The notes below the pieces were generated by a model. The model searched no databases. It worked only from the letters and a program-made list of their open reading frames with translations, and was not told where the DNA came from. 13,478 bases of DNA, taken from contig LSSH01000080.1 of assembly GCA_001595885.1 (NCBI GenBank), forward strand, positions 1-13,478. The letters are read 5' to 3'. The DNA is from Candidatus Proteinoplasmatales archaeon SG8-5 (GTDB lineage Archaea > Thermoplasmatota > Thermoplasmata > SG8-5). The position numbers and the translations under genes were made by a program. Positions 1-6,990 of the stretch are shown piece after piece; positions within the stretch are counted from its first letter, which is position 1, and each line of letters begins with the position of its first letter.

Positions 1-896
1 AGGGCGGCGAGGGCCAACTCTCCTTCATCGTCGATGTCCTGCTCCCTCAGCCAGACCATGGCGCTGTCAGCCTCGTCTAGAGTGTCGATGCCCAGGTTTG
101 TAGAGATGGCCATAAGGGCCCAGGCAGTGTCCTCCACGGTTCCGAAGCTTCCATCATCATTCTGTTTTGAAAGGAGAGCATTCAGCTCTTCCCGGAGGTC
201 GGTGCCCATCACATCCAGCGCGAGTATCGATTTCGCATCCTCCTGGACCGACCCCCACTCATATTCAACCTCCATATATCGAATCCATTCCATACCCCTT
301 AAAGCAGGTTCAAAATCTGGTCCGTTTCTGCTGGCCAAAGAATATGTGGCCAGCGCTGTGTCGGAAACGTCGTCGTTCCAGCTCCCGTTGGGATTCTGAC
401 TGGCTAATAGGCCATCTTCGACGGTCTGCTGAAGGCTAATGTTTACATTGGTTATGATTATCAAAGGTGCAAAACCATCAACCCTGGGCAGGCCTACGTA
501 ATAATTGTCCGCGGTCCAATTCCCGGCGGCCTCGGCTCCCGTGTAAAGTGTACCGTTTAAATCATAATCGGCTGATGCATTGGTGTGCTTCGAAATCGCT
601 AGGTTCGAAATCACGGTGGTGTCGATGTCATCCTCCCAGCTGCCGTTCTCCTCCTGTTCCACCAACAGCTCGTACAGGAGGAAGTCCGGGAGGTCCACGA
701 AATCGGATTCGAGCCCGTCCGGAACCATTGCGTCCATCGATGCCCCGGACTGCTCACCGCCTGACCTGCCATCGTAGAGGCTCGCATACTCGTCCAGCGG
801 GGTCCTCTGGTCGATGAAGCCGTAGGCAACGACAGACATGCCCAATATTATCAATACAGCCATTGCCACGACCAGAAGTCTCCCCTTTCCAGTCAT
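1..896 (-). CDS. Exported prenyltransferase/squalene-oxidase-repeat (alpha/alpha toroid) protein, partial
   Basis: The minus strand is open from an ATG at 896-894 to the left edge: 298 codons seen, C-terminus missing. Residues about 6-26 form a hydrophobic segment after a short basic N-terminus (MTGKGR), fitting a signal peptide or membrane anchor. The rest carries spaced repeats of the QW type found in terpenoid-cyclase/prenyltransferase toroids: QEENGSWEDD (81-90), QNPNGSWNDD followed by DTALATYSL (167-187), a weaker copy near 212-227, and QNDDGSFGTVEDTAWALMAI (245-264). Family knowledge: these repeats build an alpha-helical barrel, found in cyclases and also in exported proteins with no known enzyme activity. 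No DXDD or other catalytic motif is visible in the part present, so I infer an extracellular protein of unknown role. It follows elp3 by 51 bases but has its own TATA-like element. The fold is fairly sure, the function is not. Confidence 0.75.
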   Translation of the reverse strand, partial: MTGKGRLLVVAMAVLIILGMSVVAYGFIDQRTPLDEYASLYDGRSGGEQSGASMDAMVPDGLESDFVDLPDFLLYELLVEQEENGSWEDDIDTTVISNLAISKHTNASADYDLNGTLYTGAEAAGNWTADNYYVGLPRVDGFAPLIIITNVNISLQQTVEDGLLASQNPNGSWNDDVSDTALATYSLASRNGPDFEPALRGMEWIRYMEVEYEWGSVQEDAKSILALDVMGTDLREELNALLSKQNDDGSFGTVEDTAWALMAISTNLGIDTLDEADSAMVWLREQDIDDEGELALAA

Positions 897-915
897 GCTT
901 AAACCATGCTTGAAG

Positions 916-927
916 TATATTAAAAGG
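916..927 (-). promoter_or_regulatory. TATA-like promoter of the toroid-repeat gene, probably leaderless
   Basis: On the minus strand the gap between elp3 and the toroid gene reads CCTTTTAATATA, an AT-rich box. Its centre (about 921) lies 25 bases before the ATG at 896, the usual TATA-to-start-site distance in archaea. Transcription would then begin at or near the A of the start codon, giving a leaderless mRNA. No Shine-Dalgarno sequence precedes this ATG, which fits. A heptamer CATGCTT occurs twice here (894-900 and 904-910), ten bases apart. Confidence 0.45.
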
Positions 928-947
928 TTTGTGGCACAACCATCCAA

Positions 948-2510
948 TTAAGGCAGGCCAGCGCCCATGTACGGCCCGACCCTTTCGAACCCTAATTTAC
1001 GGTAATATTCTCGCGCACCGACCCCGCTCATCACCAGCATTCGGTCCATGCCGGCCTCGGCGGCCAACTCCCTGCAGCGCTCGATCAGCGCCTCCCCGAA
1101 ACCCCTGTGCTGTAGCGACGTGTCCTTCAGCTCCGATATTGGCACCTGCTGGCTGACCGTCCGCAATTCTCTAATGACCGCGGAGCCCTCCATCTCTGAC
1201 CTATGGGCATTCCCGGAAGGCATCCTGAGCCTGGCAAAGCCGACGAGGATGTCCTCCCCGACATCCTCGAAGGAAACGAAGTATTCGGTTCCGCCGGAGG
1301 CCTTGTATTCATCTGTCAGCAATTCGATGTGCTTCGGTTCCTTACCCTTCAGGTAATTGTGTCCGGCCTCACGACATCTGATGCACCTGCACCTTTCGCC
1401 GCGGCGTTCCAGTTCCCATTGCACAAGTTCTCTAAGGTGGCTTTTCTTACCGCCTGCCTCAATGAGCTGGACTGGTATGTCCCGCTGTATCCGCTGGATG
1501 CGCGTCCATCTTGGCAACCCGGCCTTCACATCGGCAAGCAGGCTTACCAGCTGTTCGGTGGAGTAAGGTTCGTATTCCCCCGCCTTCCAAAGGGCATGAA
1601 GTTTTGTACCTTCGATGACGAGCGTTGGATAAATCTTCAACATGTCCGGCTTGAACGCCGGGTCCGTGAAGAGGCGCTTGAAGGTCTGGGCATCCGACCC
1701 AGGGGTTTCGCCGGGAAGACCGGGCATCATGTGATAGCCCACCTTCATCCCGGCATCCCTGGCCAATTGGCTGGCCAAAGCGGATTCGGCGGAACCGTGC
1801 CCTCTCTCCATCCACTCCAATGCTTCATCGCTCAACGTTTGGACACCCAACTCGACTCGGGTGGATCCAAGTTCCAGGGTAACGTCGATCTGCGTTTGCA
1901 GGAAATGGTCGGGCCTGGTCTCCACGGTCATTCCGATGCACCTGTGTTGTGAGGTCTCGTTCTTATTATGGGCATTGGCCAGGCTATCGGATTCAACACC
2001 ATTCATCGCGTCGAAACAACCCTTCACGAATTCGGATTGGTATTCTGGTTCTCTTGCGGTGAAGGTCCCGCCCATGATGATGAGGTCGATCTTGTCCGTG
2101 GGATGTCCGATGGCTTCCAGCTGCTCCAGCCTTGAACGTACCTGACCCTGCGAATCGAAATCCCACATAGCAGCCCTGAGCGCGGCCGGCTCCCGCCCGG
2201 TATAGGATTGCGCAGTTCCCTTCTCTATACCGCCTGGACAATAGGCACAACTGCCGTGCGGACAATCGTGAGGGGACGTCATCACCGCCACCACTGCCAC
2301 ACCGCTTATTGTACGGACAGGCTTCGTCCTGAGCAGCCCCTCGACCTCGTCCAGATCCTCCTCGGAGACGCTTGCGAGTATTTCAGCGTTGCTGGGTATC
2401 CTATCCATTCTGTGAGCCCTGCAGAGGCGAGTCTTCAACCTTTCCAGGTCATCCTTTGAAGAGACATCACCGGCCAAAATCCGATGTATGATCTCCTCGA
2501 AATAGTCCAT
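948..2510 (-). CDS. elp3: Elp3: tRNA wobble-uridine carboxymethylation enzyme (radical SAM plus GNAT)
   Basis: 520 residues, full length for archaeal Elp3. The enzyme uses acetyl-CoA and a SAM radical to place the cm5-type side chain on tRNA uridine 34; archaeal Elp3 can work without the other Elongator subunits (family knowledge). Seen in the sequence: a radical-SAM cluster motif CPHGSCAYC with Cys83, Cys88 and Cys91; GGTF at 147-150; ETRPDH near 197-202; a cysteine cluster CRCIRC (374-379) of the linker zinc site; and a C-terminal GNAT acetyl-CoA site HRGFGEAL (468-475) ending in YYRKLGFERVGPYMGAGL. The ATG at 2510 gives the expected N-terminus. It is divergently transcribed from the zinc-ribbon/KaiC-like gene and followed on the same strand by the toroid gene. 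Confidence 0.96.
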   Translation of the reverse strand: MDYFEEIIHRILAGDVSSKDDLERLKTRLCRAHRMDRIPSNAEILASVSEEDLDEVEGLLRTKPVRTISGVAVVAVMTSPHDCPHGSCAYCPGGIEKGTAQSYTGREPAALRAAMWDFDSQGQVRSRLEQLEAIGHPTDKIDLIIMGGTFTAREPEYQSEFVKGCFDAMNGVESDSLANAHNKNETSQHRCIGMTVETRPDHFLQTQIDVTLELGSTRVELGVQTLSDEALEWMERGHGSAESALASQLARDAGMKVGYHMMPGLPGETPGSDAQTFKRLFTDPAFKPDMLKIYPTLVIEGTKLHALWKAGEYEPYSTEQLVSLLADVKAGLPRWTRIQRIQRDIPVQLIEAGGKKSHLRELVQWELERRGERCRCIRCREAGHNYLKGKEPKHIELLTDEYKASGGTEYFVSFEDVGEDILVGFARLRMPSGNAHRSEMEGSAVIRELRTVSQQVPISELKDTSLQHRGFGEALIERCRELAAEAGMDRMLVMSGVGAREYYRKLGFERVGPYMGAGLP

Positions 2511-2540
2511 GTGTAGACATTATTGCTCCCCAAATAAACT

Positions 2541-2549
2541 TATTTATAT
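2541..2549 (-). promoter_or_regulatory. TATA box of elp3
   Basis: Read on the minus strand this is ATATAAATA, close to the archaeal TATA consensus. Its centre lies about 35 bases upstream of the elp3 ATG, so a short leader of roughly ten bases is predicted. It overlaps a TTTATATC element usable in the opposite direction, so the two divergent genes may share this site. Confidence 0.55.
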
Positions 2550-2562
2550 CATATTCTGATAT
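2546..2562. promoter_or_regulatory. Palindrome ATATCA-N5-TGATAT in the elp3/KaiC-like divergent promoter
   Basis: A perfect 6-base inverted repeat with a 5-base centre sits directly beside and partly inside the divergent TATA region. Its size (17 bp) and symmetry fit a dimeric regulator site, and its position would let one protein act on both promoters. The regulator is unknown. AT-rich palindromes also arise by chance next to TATA boxes, so the call is tentative. Confidence 0.35.
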
Positions 2563-2589
2563 GGCATGCGTGGGCCAACAAACGCAAAT

Positions 2590-2606
2590 ATCGAATGTGA
2601 TTCGAT
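2590..2606. promoter_or_regulatory. Palindrome ATCGAAT-GTG-ATTCGAT upstream of the KaiC-like gene
   Basis: A perfect 7-base inverted repeat with a 3-base centre, in the probable 5' leader of the plus-strand gene (start site predicted near 2575 from the TTTATATC box at 2543-2550). It could be an operator in DNA or a small hairpin in the leader RNA. It ends on the ATG (2605) of a 14-codon upstream reading frame. Confidence 0.35.
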
Positions 2607-2640
2607 GTCAGGTTCACGTGATTTGACGATTGTTGTTTCG

Positions 2641-2658
2641 AAGGGGTGAGGATAGCTG
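2641..2658 (+). promoter_or_regulatory. Shine-Dalgarno sequence and CTG start of the zinc-ribbon/KaiC-like gene
   Basis: AAGGGGTGA (2641-2649) matches the archaeal consensus AGGAGGTGA at seven of nine positions. Six bases later comes CTG (2656-2658), the first codon after two in-frame stops. The zinc-ribbon codons follow without a break. An alternative is GTG 2646, which is in another frame and closes at a TGA before the second cysteine pair; it could be the true start only if one base is missing or extra in this sequence. Confidence 0.5.
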
Positions 2659-5160
2659 GGTCCAGAATCGAACGAGGACGCGAAGAAATGCCCGGTCTGC
2701 GGCGGAGACATTGATTCAGAATCAGGCAAATGCGGCGTATGCGGCGCTGGGGCCATACCAAAGGGGAAGAAGAAGGGTAAAAAGCTGCAAATCTCACTAG
2801 GGAAATCCACAACCAAGACCGAAGAGGACGCGCCCAAGGAAAAAACCAAAAGCGATGTTGTGACCGTTGACGCGGTCGTTGAAGGGGACATGGGCTTTGT
2901 AGAAGAAGCCCCAAAAGAAGAAAAAAAGAAGGCCGAAATCCCGACCAAAGAATCCAAATCCGCAGGTGAGAAACCGCCGGAGGGCGAGAAAGACGAGGCC
3001 CTGGCCAAATGGCTGGCCGGCGAGGGGGACAGCAAGGACCTCGGTAACCTTATGGGATCCGATAAGGAAGGAGGAGCCCCCATGAAAGGCCCTGCCAGTA
3101 ACGATAAGAAACCCACCGGTGACAAGAGCACGGAGGCCTTGAAGAAGTGGCTGAGCGGCGAAGAGGAAACCTTGGAGGATTGGCTCGGTGTCCAGCCCGA
3201 CCAAGGAAAGCTCAAGGGTCCGGTGGACAAGAAGCTCGCGGAAAAGGACAAGCTTCTGGGCGAACGCGAAAGGGCTCTTAAAGATAAGGAGGACGAGATC
3301 GAAGGCGCTCGGATTGAGGCTGAGGAGGCAAAAAAGCTGTTCGAGGAGGCTGCCAAGCAGGTCGAACTCGGAGATTTTGATGCAATCGGCCTCCTGCAGG
3401 AAACCGCGAAGTTGAACAAGGAATTGCAGAGCGAAATCAGAAAAAGAAAACGTCTGGAAGATGAGATCCAGCAGGTCAAGAAGGGCAGCATCGCGGTCAT
3501 CAAATATGTCAAGGCCCAGCAGATGCAGCAGAAGGGTGGCGCGGCCCGTTCACTGAAGAAGAAACTTGACGATGAGGCTGCAAAGCGGGAGAGGGTCGAG
3601 ATCGAGCTGGAGAAGAGCCAGGAGATGCTGGATGCTCTGAAGAAGGAGATGGAAAAAGGCCTGGACAAGGTCCCCCAAGACGCTAAGAAGGTCAAGAAAT
3701 TAGAATTGGAGCTGATGGAGGAGAAGAAGAAGCTCGAGGCCAGGGAGAAGGAGCTGAAGGCAGAACAGGAGAAGATTGCCAAGGCAAAGGCTGAGGGCAC
3801 CACTGGCGGGGAGGCCAATGCCGAGCTCCAGCAGAAGATGGTCGCGGAATTGAGCGCGAAAGAGCGCGAGTGGATAGAGAAGGAAGCCGACCTCAAGAAC
3901 AGGATATTGGACCTGGAAGAAAAACTGAACGAGAGCGAGATAGACAGGAAATTACAGGAGGACACCACCAGTCTAAAAGGTAAATCCGAGGGTGAGATAA
4001 GTGCCGACCTGGAGAAGAAGGTGAGGGAGCTTCAGGTCAAGGAGAAGTCATTGCTCGTCCGGGAGGACGAGATCAAACGTCTTAAAGAACAGTTGAAGGT
4101 CAAGGAGGAAGAGCTCAAGAAGGTCAAGGAGCCAATGCAATACAAGGAAGACGAGATACTAAGGCGAGAGGAAGACCTGGTCTACCGGGAGCAGATGCTG
4201 ATTGAGGAAAGGCGCAAAGTGGAGGAGGCAATGCGCGAATCCGGCAGCATGGAAGCCCATGAAATGAAAAAGAAGCTCGAAGAGCTTCAGATGCAGATCA
4301 ACAGGAAGGAGGAAGAGCTCAGAACCAAGGAAGTGTACATCAGGAACAAGACCGAAGAGCTCAAACTAAGGGAGAAGGGCCTTATTGAGGAGGAGATCGA
4401 GGCAAAGGAGGAGGACCGCAACCTCGAGCTGCAGATCGAGAAGGTGAAAACAGGCGACCGGCGACTGGACGACCTAATGCTCGGTGGTATCCCCTTCGGA
4501 ACCAACATCTTGATTTACGGACCCCCCTTTACAGGAAAGGAGGTCACTATAAACACCTTCGTTGCAGAAGGTTTGAAGAAGGGCGTGCCCTGCATATTCA
4601 TCATAACCGACAAGATGCCGTCCGAGATTCGAGAAGAGATGATGTTCCTCCTCTCAGGTTTCGAGGAATACGAGAAGATGGGCCTGGTCAAGTTCATCGA
4701 TGCTTATTCGAGGAGCATCGGCATCGAGGACGTGGAGCCGAACGTCAACTATGTCGACGACCCCACCGACCACGAGGCCATTATGAAGGCCGTCGATGCA
4801 GCTGGTAAAGAACTGATGAAGACCCACAAGTATTACCGCCTTGCCTTCCGTTCCATCTCCACGCTCATCGCATACATGGACTCTGGTTCGGCCTTCAAGT
4901 TCCTGCAGCCCTTCGCGGGAAAGCGCAAGCGCGAGCGTTCAGTTGCGATGTACGCGATAGAGAAGGGAATGCACGACGAGCAGGACATACAAATGATCGG
5001 CAGCGTCATGGACGGCATGATAGACTACAAGGTCGAGCAGCTCAAGACGTTCCTGTCGATCAAGGGCATCGGGGACGTTCAGAGCAGGGCGTGGATAGAT
5101 TATACCTATAGCAAGCAGGGCCTGTCGATCGGTTCGTTCAGTCTGGACCACATTCGTTAG
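2656..5160 (+). CDS. Zinc-ribbon / coiled-coil protein with degenerate KaiC/RadA-like ATPase domain
   Basis: 834 codons if translation begins at CTG 2656. The first ordinary start codon in frame is GTG 2860, but that would cut off an obvious zinc ribbon with Cys12, Cys15, Cys26 and Cys29 (CPVC...CGVC). The frame is closed by TGA 2647 and TAG 2653, and the only start-like codon between them and the ribbon is CTG 2656, preceded at six bases by GGGGTGA, a good Shine-Dalgarno match. Order of parts: zinc ribbon (12-29); charged, low-complexity linker (30-185) with the motif ALxKWLxGE twice (115 and 161); long Glu/Lys coiled coil (about 190-595); RecA/KaiC-like domain (about 597-834). The Walker A region reads GPPFTGKE (622-629), with Glu where Ser/Thr is usual, and the Walker B aspartate position holds Arg732 (LAFRS). 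ATP hydrolysis is therefore doubtful. RAD55/KaiC-like relatives act as signalling or scaffold ATPases; the role here is unknown. Confidence 0.85.
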   Translation: MGPESNEDAKKCPVCGGDIDSESGKCGVCGAGAIPKGKKKGKKLQISLGKSTTKTEEDAPKEKTKSDVVTVDAVVEGDMGFVEEAPKEEKKKAEIPTKESKSAGEKPPEGEKDEALAKWLAGEGDSKDLGNLMGSDKEGGAPMKGPASNDKKPTGDKSTEALKKWLSGEEETLEDWLGVQPDQGKLKGPVDKKLAEKDKLLGERERALKDKEDEIEGARIEAEEAKKLFEEAAKQVELGDFDAIGLLQETAKLNKELQSEIRKRKRLEDEIQQVKKGSIAVIKYVKAQQMQQKGGAARSLKKKLDDEAAKRERVEIELEKSQEMLDALKKEMEKGLDKVPQDAKKVKKLELELMEEKKKLEAREKELKAEQEKIAKAKAEGTTGGEANAELQQKMVAELSAKEREWIEKEADLKNRILDLEEKLNESEIDRKLQEDTTSLKGKSEGEISADLEKKVRELQVKEKSLLVREDEIKRLKEQLKVKEEELKKVKEPMQYKEDEILRREEDLVYREQMLIEERRKVEEAMRESGSMEAHEMKKKLEELQMQINRKEEELRTKEVYIRNKTEELKLREKGLIEEEIEAKEEDRNLELQIEKVKTGDRRLDDLMLGGIPFGTNILIYGPPFTGKEVTINTFVAEGLKKGVPCIFIITDKMPSEIREEMMFLLSGFEEYEKMGLVKFIDAYSRSIGIEDVEPNVNYVDDPTDHEAIMKAVDAAGKELMKTHKYYRLAFRSISTLIAYMDSGSAFKFLQPFAGKRKRERSVAMYAIEKGMHDEQDIQMIGSVMDGMIDYKVEQLKTFLSIKGIGDVQSRAWIDYTYSKQGLSIGSFSLDHIR

Positions 5161-5327
5161 ACCATACTTGGTAAACCCATAATTTCAAAGATTGTTATTG
5201 ATAACCGGGTAACACCAGTTTCCTTACGTATTCTAACCCCGTTAGCTCCGCCCCCTTCCGCTCCTGCGCCAGCTCTCCCCGTACCCCATCACCTGCTCGG
5301 AGCGTCTGATTGTTGAACGTAATGTTC
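5161..5327. other. Convergent intergenic region
   Basis: This 167-base gap separates the 3' ends of the KaiC-like gene (+) and the TPR gene (-). The plus strand is strongly pyrimidine-rich between about 5236 and 5290. No clear terminator, tRNA or guide RNA is visible. On the minus strand a frame without a recognised start stays open from 5362 to a stop at 5195. Confidence 0.5.
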
Positions 5328-6083
5328 CTAATCCGGATTCTCTGCGAAATATTCTGCCAGGTTCAGGCCTTTCTTGGCTATCTGGCTGGTGGGTTTTTCT
5401 TCTAGGACCTTATTGAAAAGAACCACGGCCTCGTCAAATCTTCCGAGGCCCTCCAGCGCCGCGCCCTTCTTTGCCATCGCGTCCAGGGAGTCGAGGGCGA
5501 TGGCCCGGTCGAACACCGGTAGTGATTCCTCGAGTTTACCCATTGTAACGAGGGCGCTCGCCTTTTTCAGATAGCCGTCCGGCTTCTCCGGCTTCTTTTC
5601 TATGGTGGTCTCGGCCTTGTATAACTCGTCCTCTGCCTTTGCCAGTCGCTTCTCCGCCTTTTCCAGGTCGATTGCCGCCAATGGGTGCTTGGGCGCAATC
5701 TCAGCGGCCTCCTTCAGCAGCTTGGACGCGGTCACGCAATCACCGTAGAAAAGAATGGTATAGCCCTTGAAGTGCAGGTCGTTGGCCTTTATCATGTCGA
5801 CCTGCTCCTGGCAGTAGCTTTCCAGCGCAACCTGGTTGGCCGCCGAGGCAATGCCCTTGAGCCTCTGAAAGACCTCGGGGGAATCCAAGGGCCGGTCGAA
5901 GGCATTGTCAACCTCGAGCAGCTTCTGGTTGATCACGCCAAGGACCTCCTGGTCCTGCGCGCTTCCGCAACCCTTGCCGTCCCTCAGCTCACCGCTGAGC
6001 GAGTCGATGGCCTCGTTGATGGCCTTCGCCGTCCCCTTCATGCTCTGAGTCACGTCCAAAGATTTCAATTCATTGATATTCAT
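5328..6083 (-). CDS. Tetratricopeptide-repeat protein
   Basis: 251 residues, soluble, with no signal peptide or membrane segment. TPR units are visible at about 102-135 (Y108, G114, A129, P131), 168-201 (Y171, A175, G182, A194) and 202-235 (A203, G207, G214, A219, P231); the last two are adjacent 34-residue repeats. A charged helix rich in Lys/Glu/Ala (137-160) links the first to the others. The N-terminal 100 residues are predicted helical and match no family I recognise. TPR arrays bind partner proteins; the partner is unknown. The start at ATG 6083 is well supported: GGGAGATGAG, a good ribosome-binding site, stands just upstream. It diverges from the Trm112-like gene across a shared AT-rich promoter and converges on the KaiC-like gene. 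Confidence 0.85.
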   Translation of the reverse strand: MNINELKSLDVTQSMKGTAKAINEAIDSLSGELRDGKGCGSAQDQEVLGVINQKLLEVDNAFDRPLDSPEVFQRLKGIASAANQVALESYCQEQVDMIKANDLHFKGYTILFYGDCVTASKLLKEAAEIAPKHPLAAIDLEKAEKRLAKAEDELYKAETTIEKKPEKPDGYLKKASALVTMGKLEESLPVFDRAIALDSLDAMAKKGAALEGLGRFDEAVVLFNKVLEEKPTSQIAKKGLNLAEYFAENPD

Positions 6084-6138
6084 TAGCTCATCTCCCGGGT
6101 TTGACTAACTGCTTGAGCTTCTTACCACATATTAGGAC

Positions 6139-6150
6139 TATAGATATATC
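6139..6150. promoter_or_regulatory. Shared TATA-like element between the TPR and Trm112-like genes
   Basis: TATAGATATATC contains the self-complementary core GATATATC, readable as a TATA box in both directions. Rightward, its centre lies about 27-35 bases before the candidate starts of the Trm112-like gene (6178 or 6184), giving a near-leaderless transcript. Leftward it predicts a leader of about 35 bases before the TPR start, which has its own Shine-Dalgarno site. Confidence 0.45.
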
Positions 6151-6183
6151 ATCTTTACTATCGTTTACGAAAGGATTTTGAGG

Positions 6184-6390
6184 ATGAAGCCAATATCAAG
6201 CCGGGATACGATGAAGCGGGACATGATGGAAATCATATGCTGCCCCGTGTGCAAGTCCGAATTGGCGCTGGAAGTCAAGAAGGAGAACGACGCCGAGGTG
6301 CTATCCGGCAGCCTCATGTGTAAAAAGTGCAATCACACATATCGGATCGAGGACGGCATACCCAACCTACTACCGCCTGGTTTTGAATAA
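6184..6390 (+). CDS. Trm112-like zinc-binding protein (methyltransferase activator family)
   Basis: 68 residues from ATG 6184. Cys20/Cys23 and Cys46/Cys49 form one zinc site, in the layout typical of Trm112/UPF0434: MKRDMMEIICCPVCKSEL, then a GSLMCKKCNHTYRIEDGIP strand and a closing NLLPP. In archaea and eukaryotes Trm112 is the common partner that stabilises class I methyltransferases acting on tRNA, rRNA and release factor (family knowledge). No methyltransferase lies next to it, as expected for a shared subunit. The start is uncertain: TTG 6178, ATG 6184 (AAAGGA eight bases upstream) and ATG 6211 are all in frame. The last matches the family core most closely, but the predicted start site near 6173 favours 6178 or 6184. 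Confidence 0.82.
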   Translation: MKPISSRDTMKRDMMEIICCPVCKSELALEVKKENDAEVLSGSLMCKKCNHTYRIEDGIPNLLPPGFE

Positions 6391-6446
6391 TATGTTAAGA
6401 ACACGTTTTAGCCCCGAAAACATCTCATTATTCCACCCATCGTTGT

Positions 6447-6968
6447 TCAAACGAACAGTTCCTGGGCCCTGATGATATCCTCGGCGTTCTTAGCAATCTC
6501 GTACTCCTCAAGGGGTTCCCTGTTGAGATCGAAGAAGGTCTGGCCCCACTTGAACTTGCCCATAATCTCCTCGGCTTGGCTCCTGTGACCCAGTATCACA
6601 AGAGCGGCCGCAAAGGCCTCCGCGCTGGAAAGCATGAAGGGTTTGCCGTAGTTAACGGGATTGGCGGCGAGCAGGAAGGGCAGCGATCTCTGTCTTGTCC
6701 TCTTGATGACACGGGGGAAATCCGAACCAGTGGCCTTCCATGATAGGTCCAGAACCGCCAGCCCTGAACCTTCAATCCTTTCCTGGTCGTCCTTGGACAA
6801 CACCCGGTCAGCCGTCGGAACGAGAACGAGTGAATAGCTTGGGATCTTGGAAATCAGGTTGACCTGTGTGGCCAGATTGAACCTGGCCAGCTTCTTTCCG
6901 CTGCACCTTTTCGGATTGCACTGCTTCCCGTCGTAGAAATATAACTTGATATAGTCCTCTGTAGACAT
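6447..6968 (-). CDS. tsr3: Tsr3: small-subunit rRNA aminocarboxypropyltransferase
   Basis: 173 residues, full length for the archaeal enzyme (formerly DUF367 with an RLI-like N-terminus). Tsr3 moves the 3-amino-3-carboxypropyl group of SAM onto a (methyl)pseudouridine in the small-subunit rRNA near the P site, late in 40S/30S maturation (family knowledge). Visible signatures: YDGKQCNPKRCSGKKLA (12-28, Cys17 and Cys22); LVPTADRVLS (49-58); VLDLSW (72-77); LPFLLAANPVNYGKP (96-110); SSAEAFAAAL (114-123); and KWGQTFFDLNREPLEEY (140-156). The gene lies 22 bases behind the small membrane-protein gene on the same strand and is probably cotranscribed with it. It converges on the Trm112-like gene. Confidence 0.94.
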   Translation of the reverse strand: MSTEDYIKLYFYDGKQCNPKRCSGKKLARFNLATQVNLISKIPSYSLVLVPTADRVLSKDDQERIEGSGLAVLDLSWKATGSDFPRVIKRTRQRSLPFLLAANPVNYGKPFMLSSAEAFAAALVILGHRSQAEEIMGKFKWGQTFFDLNREPLEEYEIAKNAEDIIRAQELFV

Positions 6969-6990
6969 ACCATCATATCATAGCTGAGGA

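Noticed and set aside
34..439. Plus-strand frames at the left edge
   Set aside because: The minus strand is open across the whole segment and encodes QW-type repeats behind a signal-like N-terminus; the plus-strand frames are shadows.
1203..1952. Plus-strand frame of 249 codons inside elp3
   Set aside because: It lies antisense to the conserved radical-SAM and linker regions of Elp3 and shows no recognisable domain.
2646..2715. GTG 2646 as the true start of the KaiC-like gene
   Set aside because: It is in a different frame and meets a TGA at 2712 after about 22 codons. It would need an indel, while CTG 2656 needs none and is better spaced from the Shine-Dalgarno.
2544..3968. Long minus-strand frame (474 codons), very rich in Ser and Phe
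   Set aside because: It is the antisense shadow of the Glu/Lys-rich coiled-coil gene (GAG/AAG codons read backwards give Ser, Leu and Phe), and it has no family resemblance or ribosome-binding site.
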